Source: CAZJYI01 sp964550025 (lineage in GTDB: Bacteria > Verrucomicrobiota > Kiritimatiellia > UBA8416 > CAYOBW01). From it: a stretch of DNA of 64,000 bases. This document shows positions 62,401 to 64,000 of this stretch, one piece after another. Each line of letters starts with the position of its first letter. The first letter of the stretch is position 1. Location of the stretch: the NCBI GenBank assembly GCA_964550025.1, contig CAZJYI010000034.1:1-64000 (forward strand), read 5' to 3'. The position numbers and the translations under genes were made by a program. The notes beneath the pieces are model-generated. The model ran no database searches. It was not told where the DNA came from and was given only the letters and a program-made list of their open reading frames with translations.

Positions 62401-63876
62401 GAGAGCGGCGGCACGTTCAATGTGGGCGGCAACCGCAACTACAAGGGTTACGGCGCGGGGAGCATCACCGTCAGCGGCGCCGGCGTCGGCGGCAACGGGG
62501 CAATCATCAATGCCGGGGCCAACGCGAACCAGGCCTTTGACGACGAAATCAACCTGGTCGGCAACGTCACACTCGGCGGCACCACACGCTTCGACATCGA
62601 CAACACCATCACCACCACGGGATCCGGCATCACGGTCACGAAGGTCGGAGGGAACCAGATCGTGCTTGCAGGCAACAACGATTCCGCGTCGATCTCCAAC
62701 TTCGTGGTCAATGCCGGCATCCTCCAGTTCGAGAACCATGATGGCGGCGGCAACGCCCACGTAACGGTGAACACAGGCGCAAGACTGCGGGGATGGATCG
62801 GTCCCGGCGGCACCCGCCTGGTCGGCAACGATGTCACTCTGAACGGTGGCCAGATCCAGGGAGTCGGAAACACAACCACGGCTCATTACCTGGGCGATGT
62901 CGATATCGCCGCGGACAGCAGGATCGATCCCAATGCCAACGTCCGTACCATCGAGCTGGCCGGGGCGATCACGGGCTCCAACAGGATCGACTTCGGCAAC
63001 GGCACGAACAAGCTCTCGGGATCCACGGCCGGGTTCACGGGCAGAATGAACCTCGCTGACGGGAATACGCGCGTCCTCATGGACGGCAATAACCACACCG
63101 TCGGCTCACTCGCGTCAGCCAATGCCAACACGTCGGTCAGGAATCTCAGCGGCACGGCGGCCGCCCTGACCGTCGGTGCGGACAATACGGCGGATGCCGA
63201 CTTCACGGGCGTCCTCGAGAATGGCACCGGCAGCGCCGCCCTGGGCCTGGCCAAGACCGGCACGGGTACGCAGACCCTCTCGGGCGTCAACACCCACAGC
63301 GGCACGACCGCGGTCAACGGCGGCACGCTGCTGGTCAACGGCGACAGCTCGGCGGCGACGGGAGACGTGAGCGTCGCCGCAAGCGGTACGCTCGGCGGGA
63401 CGGGTTCGATCGGCGGCAACGTAGCGGTGAACGGCGGCACGGTCGCACCGGGAACGAGCATCGAATCGCTGCTCACGGGCGCGCTCGACCTGCAGAACGG
63501 GTCGACGTTTGCAGCCGAACTCGACTCCGGCGCGGCGGTCGCGGTCGGGGCCGACCTGCTGGTGGTCAACGGGGATCTGGATCTTTCGGGGACGGTCACC
63601 TTGACGGTGACCGACATTGCGGACCCATCCACGACGTTGCCCACGAACACCGTCTTCACGCTGGTCAACTACAGCGGATCATGGAACAGCGGACTGTTCA
63701 CGATTGGCGGCGCCACGGTCGGCGATGGCGGCAAGTTCCTGGCCGGCGGGTACTGGTGCGACATCGACTACAATGCGGCCGCCGGCGGAGCAAACTACCC
63801 AGGCGACCAGGTTGCCGGTTCGTTTGTCAACATCAGGCTGATGGGCCGGCCGCCTACGATCTTCATGCTGCGGTAG
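50440..63876 (+). CDS. Giant secreted beta-strand-repeat protein 2 (two fused units)
   Basis: A 4478-residue exported protein of the same family. GGAAGGGAG precedes ATG 50440; the signal peptide is MNKAFELWTAFLITALMTASPHAA. Unit A (to about residue 2803) opens with TWDGDTDGDWNTGANW, has two middle modules (near nt 54013 and 56877) and ends in a full closing module (NYSGAWNSGLF...GDQVAGLFVN). Unit B then restarts at nt 58849 with TWDGDIDGNWSVDNNW, has one middle module (near 61950) and a closing module ending MLR. Unit B therefore repeats the whole layout of giant protein 1. Gene fusion after tandem duplication is the likely origin. No barrel or sorting signal is visible. Predicted surface beta-helix. 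Confidence 0.88.
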   Translation: MNKAFELWTAFLITALMTASPHAATNTWDGDTDGDWNTGANWVGDSAPSPGDKLVFSGTSNTATTNDISAGFLVGGIVFTNTADGESFTLAGANGITLGGDIDTATTGGAITDTISLGMQLDGDRTILTGDDHDLTVSGIISQDGSPRTLTKLGLGILNLSGANTFGGLVIGNAAYDYDWNIVEIGVDPVGSVGNITSSALGTGTVTVAGGRITSDGATPRTILNNLVVNGGTGGGAMRLGDSTKNGKLTFDGGINLTGHRTVTTTSDVDFNGVVSGNWYISKNGGGTLTLNSANSNNGFRVAAGTLAVNHNSALTGSANQIRATGATLLLRNGITVGAPLRVDNNQNNKVLRMEGGGGVTAEYAGTISLFEAGNNNFDIRCNDGGSNFDPTQVFTVSGYITGNSFDVTENALDLYGDGVIELTNPTNDFQGNIRMRHNGICLRVIDDGALSSAKIVFDDTNSRLELPDGITVDNALELTDRNAHKHLKLAGTTGTAATFSGPINVLETGNGNFEVRLGGAGVNNDPTQVLTISGPITSTAGAGLEVLNDGILVLSCATNDITGNIRVSNNGSTLRLAHGGAVASSGANTIILATGNTWLELEDGVTVGTQSTLQVNDTGNHGLRLYDGVNGVAESATFGGNITIDETNADQSRFSVPDGEDTLTLTGVISDYAANAGAMRTRGDGTIVFNGSAPNTFSGDIRLGDGGASTWNGTGGNKHGFVVVHRDDALGTGSLDGRGAQLWAGTTGITVTNDIVFGGGRLGLGGINDFELSGDAAVAGTDIVGHYGLEGRTYTLSGDIDVTGTGTLKIEGSDGTDNGTLVLGGTITGAGGGNLEFDFTFQDGDVYLNGTNSYTGRTRLESGTLHIFQEENLGGNPAAPDNDALDLSGNEGVTIHVTDTFAIDDANRGIRVGNTAGDDVIEVDATKTLTIGSANVISDNGNAAYDLVKAGGGTLILQAANTYTLDTRIDAGTLALDNGGAIVDTAGIVISNTAGALLRLDASETIGSLSGGGAAGGNVNLQANTLTVDDASDTTYAGVISGSGGLLKKGGGTLTLPGVNTLTGTTTVNTGRLELTGSVAGNLTINDDGTLGAEGSSGGTLKLGSTTGAKIAVDGSNGSTAFSTLNLDVGTGTQTVILETEPTVPGIFNVINYSGSVTAGGPGNFLLQNAATYRTAAFADSGSAITLDIGMVSNTWVGTTDSIWEIAGLKANWQNGTDTVYRDGDIVVFDDTAANKTVTVTGANVVPNKVTFNNTAAGGAYTLGAAGTETITAENGVHFVGSGSADVSSVIAGATAVTVGGTGTNTLSGVNTFTGGTVIQSGATLKGGHNQAFGPQVAGTTVTVQNGGTLDINGNRNYKSYHPNTFMVSGAGVGGNGAIVNSGGAAGNAFGDEVTFAGNTTIGGTGNFDIDSTLRTSASDITISKVGGNTVYIRGNNASASISNVIINAGQLRIVDNNTALAGASITLNGGIFDTSGMATITNDVTLAGGKLRNPQDNTTDTYSGDIGVTADSSIDNDNGNRTIDVAGALTGTNRISVGNGRVRLSGDVSGYTGVFDLNEGGAWLDLVDGQDIVGDIEIDDAGGTKTLRLESGATNGTVSGNILLEENGDNNFDVRVVDTGATLTISGNIAGDGANDPGLDKMGSGTLILSGTNTYTAPTDILAGTLQIGDGGTSGTLAPGTVNLDGGTLVLNRADGVTHANDINFLSATNILRAMAGTNDITTANNQAIDIRNLTVWTADSGAVLNINNSTGANGDNLGCSGTITLRMEGVGNGSLERYIGEGGGDVTLVKNGAGTWTLERTYDGANGWINGGLIISNGTIAAGTNDCISYGTANRGDVTIESAGKLDLRGRDVRINGLLGNGTVDNSGAADGRLRVGFADVTSTFNGTMQNSGPGALALTKTGNGVLTLTSTNTHSGQTRVWSGTLKAGSTGAFSDSSAMSVAAGGTLMLDGNSVTVGSLVSEGAVSNGSATAATLTAGGDNTSTTFSGNMQDGAAGTLGYTKVGTGTNTLSSANGLTGTTAVDGGRLELTGSVGGALAVANGATLGGEGSAAGAVTLASGSKLAIDGSNGTTAFTASGGLDVSGGTVTVVLEAAPTVASTFTVIHHGGSFTGPIGNFVVQDAATYRNPTFTDTGTAITLTISSQSYAWNNAEGNGQWDVNTSTNWTSTDGKFYDGDAVTFTDTAAGTVTLADNVAPASVTYSNTVAYTVNSAGAETLTATGGIDVIDSGNVVVNSVVAGATPVTVGGTGFLRFNGANTLTGGITVESGATLRGGNSLALGDTGQATALTIEDGGTFDIRGNFNFESYGTGSILVKGAGVGGIGAIGNWSGANANEAFADEILLDGDTTFGGTRRFEIDGPLDTTVAVDLTDGVELANENANLVIRGNQSGAKIKQWTVGSGVLSFETDNAAKSSDADGLADLIVNSGTLQYWRGGAGSSTFANSITLNGGKLKTQSNNGSRYFTLSGGLAAVSNATVEASKRTTLSGTLAGAGNLTRTGGDLLILDYGLGDNTHTGAWSLNDNTTRTDTPYAFNVNNAVTVGNSGADTLNLNGNSQTIGSLAGSGKVDNTNVTAVTLTAGGNNSSTTFSGAIQETGGGAISLVKNGTGTNILSGANTYDGTTTVNAGGLRFNGDSSGVTGTVTVAASGILGGTGTLGGDMTVSGTLEPGSANVQSFVAGSLALNNGSTFAYEINSGGVNADLVVVTNLDLAGTVTLTMSDRDTTPVAVPDGTTFTLINYSGAWNSGLFTYDGSTLNDGDQFIAAGSYWQIDYDAATGGGNYGGDQVAGLFVNIQAIAGSDTWDGDIDGNWSVDNNWVDDTAPTTNSFLTFDGNVNTTTTNDIADGLMLSGIHFAATNSGDNFTLDGANGITLAGNIDVTLPADNYTVRDTIALDMDVSGTRVIYARANGSRVHALTISGAITGDRVRKLGGNVLTVSGANSHAGFEVDAGVLAVGHDDALGTDNTLDNTGATLEIMDGVTVNGPLTISNTGGNKVLRLEGGAANTGALAGTLTLNENAGNNFDVVVNASGGNFNFNQVLTISGLITGSGFAANENAIDLTTDGVLALSNPNNDFVGRIRLAHGGSTLRVVDDGALSSAIVVMNQGDTKVRLPNGVNVDNTLQLNNNGGRKQLRLMGMTGNSATWSGPINVNDVSPGDFELILGGDVAGTSNGTNNDPTQVLTISGKITAAANSGIEILGDGVVQLSNPTNDITERIWLNNAGSTLRILDGGALASSGTNYVDLEENATWLELADGVSVGTQSSLVIDDQGNAHGLRMYDAANGVAESATFAGNITTKDSAGWHAQLSVTDPEDTLTVTGVIGENAAGRQLTSAGDGTVVFNGSAANTFSRFRLGDGASSTWNGVDAGNKQGFVVVHRGDALGTGMIESRGGQLQAGTTGVNVPNAIEVDGGGLRLGGTNAFELSGAVKLDSGTGIGNYGLEGCTVTLSGNMNMNNKTLSINGSNGKDNGALVFSGDLTNSTLNLVINADFDDGDVTLSGANTYQGKTELWSGTLHIGQEANLGAVPAALDVDHFDTAGAVIHVTNTMAFSATRGVDINNGEPEFNVDASKTLTVNSPVKENTNGRLRKTGDGTMILAGTNVYDGTTTVDAGVLAVANGEAIMDTASLVVSNAAGVSFRLDDDETIATITGGGASGGNINLQANTLTLGDATDFEIASVVSGGGGLTKQGGGRLTLSAANTLTGATIVNSGRLDLAGSVGGALTVADGGTLGGEGSCAGVLTLGSAAGASIAIDGSNGTTAFTANGGLDSSAGMQTVVLEVPAPTGGTFTVINYSGTRTRNLPGAGDFQLQDAGSYNNPVFADTGSAITLTITAGDYTWDDWHANGLWDINTSSNWTSTSKKFYDGDRVTFTNMGAETVTVAANVEPASVTFSNTTGNTYTLNDNGGGETLTAGNGITVAESGDVTINCNVAGATPVTHSGTGELTLSVSNSFTGGITVESNATVKASNNRALGDTAQAAAMTIESGGTFNVGGNRNYKGYGAGSITVSGAGVGGNGAIINAGANANQAFDDEINLVGNVTLGGTTRFDIDNTITTTGSGITVTKVGGNQIVLAGNNDSASISNFVVNAGILQFENHDGGGNAHVTVNTGARLRGWIGPGGTRLVGNDVTLNGGQIQGVGNTTTAHYLGDVDIAADSRIDPNANVRTIELAGAITGSNRIDFGNGTNKLSGSTAGFTGRMNLADGNTRVLMDGNNHTVGSLASANANTSVRNLSGTAAALTVGADNTADADFTGVLENGTGSAALGLAKTGTGTQTLSGVNTHSGTTAVNGGTLLVNGDSSAATGDVSVAASGTLGGTGSIGGNVAVNGGTVAPGTSIESLLTGALDLQNGSTFAAELDSGAAVAVGADLLVVNGDLDLSGTVTLTVTDIADPSTTLPTNTVFTLVNYSGSWNSGLFTIGGATVGDGGKFLAGGYWCDIDYNAAAGGANYPGDQVAGSFVNIRLMGRPPTIFMLR

Positions 63877-63922
63877 CGGCGTGAACGCGGTTTCGGCGGG
63901 TGTGCGGTTTTGGGGAAGGGAA

Positions 63923-63964
63923 ATGTCGAATATTGAACACTGAATACTCAATGTCGAAGTGAGA
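63923..63964. repeat. 7-nt degenerate tandem repeat
   Basis: Units ATGTCGA, ATATTGA, ACACTGA, ATACTCA, ATGTCGA, AGTGAGA after the second giant gene. Same period as the tracts at 34, 36 and 43 kb but an unrelated unit sequence. Confidence 0.75.
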
Positions 63965-64000
63965 GGGAAGGAGCACGCCCGGAGACAAGCCTCGCACTTC

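Overview
The window is high-GC (about 60-65%) bacterial chromosome. It has no rRNA, tRNA, CRISPR, transposase or phage module that I can recognise. The gene content points to the PVC group, most likely Kiritimatiellota/Verrucomicrobiota or a neighbouring planctomycete-like lineage. The pointers are four formylglycine-type sulfatases, two giant autotransporter-associated beta-strand-repeat proteins, a hydrazine-synthase-alpha-like multidomain protein, a methyltransferase/PQQ-propeller fusion, secreted toroid and YWTD-propeller proteins, and many short degenerate intergenic repeats. This placement is inference from gene content, not from a marker gene.

Layout. 0-6.1 kb: a minus-strand [NiFe]-hydrogenase maturation operon hypF-hypC-hypD-hypE-hypA with overlapping stops and starts, followed by a glycine-zipper lipoprotein with a His-rich tail. 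hypB and hydrogenase structural genes are not in the window. 6.1-8.4 kb: repeat-rich DNA holding a decayed formylglycine-generating-enzyme-like gene and a small secreted-protein ORF. 8.4-12.3 kb: a plus-strand operon of a membrane-anchored transglutaminase-like protein, an ABC ATPase and a large ABC permease. 12.4-15.5 kb: an AAA/OLD-type ATPase with a 1-nt frameshift in a G run, coupled to a TOPRIM (DUF3226-like) gene, then a SEC-C gene with two compensating frameshifts. 15.5-20.5 kb: an Ldh_2-type dehydrogenase, a secreted protein split by an in-frame TGA from a TPR protein, and a secreted alpha/alpha-toroid protein. 20.7-26.1 kb: a zinc-carboxypeptidase-like/GATase fusion with a sulfatase, a tail-collar protein, a propeller protein and a small Tat-signal protein. 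26.3-31.2 kb: the HzsA-like diheme protein and an exported 2-Cys peroxiredoxin. 31.5-44.2 kb: three more sulfatases, the methyltransferase/PQQ fusion, a glycosyltransferase, a polytopic membrane protein and a CoA-transferase/GNAT fusion. 44.7-63.9 kb: two consecutive giant secreted beta-strand-repeat proteins (1850 and 4478 residues) that share modules.

Biologically the window suggests a particle- or mucus-associated degrader of sulfated polysaccharide. It would carry exported sulfatases, periplasmic redox and propeller proteins, and very large surface proteins, and would have [NiFe]-hydrogenase capacity encoded elsewhere.

The most distinctive non-genic signal is a set of REP-like hairpins that begin with GTAG. 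Their inner stems covary while the loop is kept, they often occur as inverted pairs, and in three genes the GTAG box itself supplies the TAG stop codon. A second class is a set of degenerate tandem repeats with a strict 7-nt (or 9-nt) period but unrelated unit sequences. They lie between genes and also inside two reading frames.
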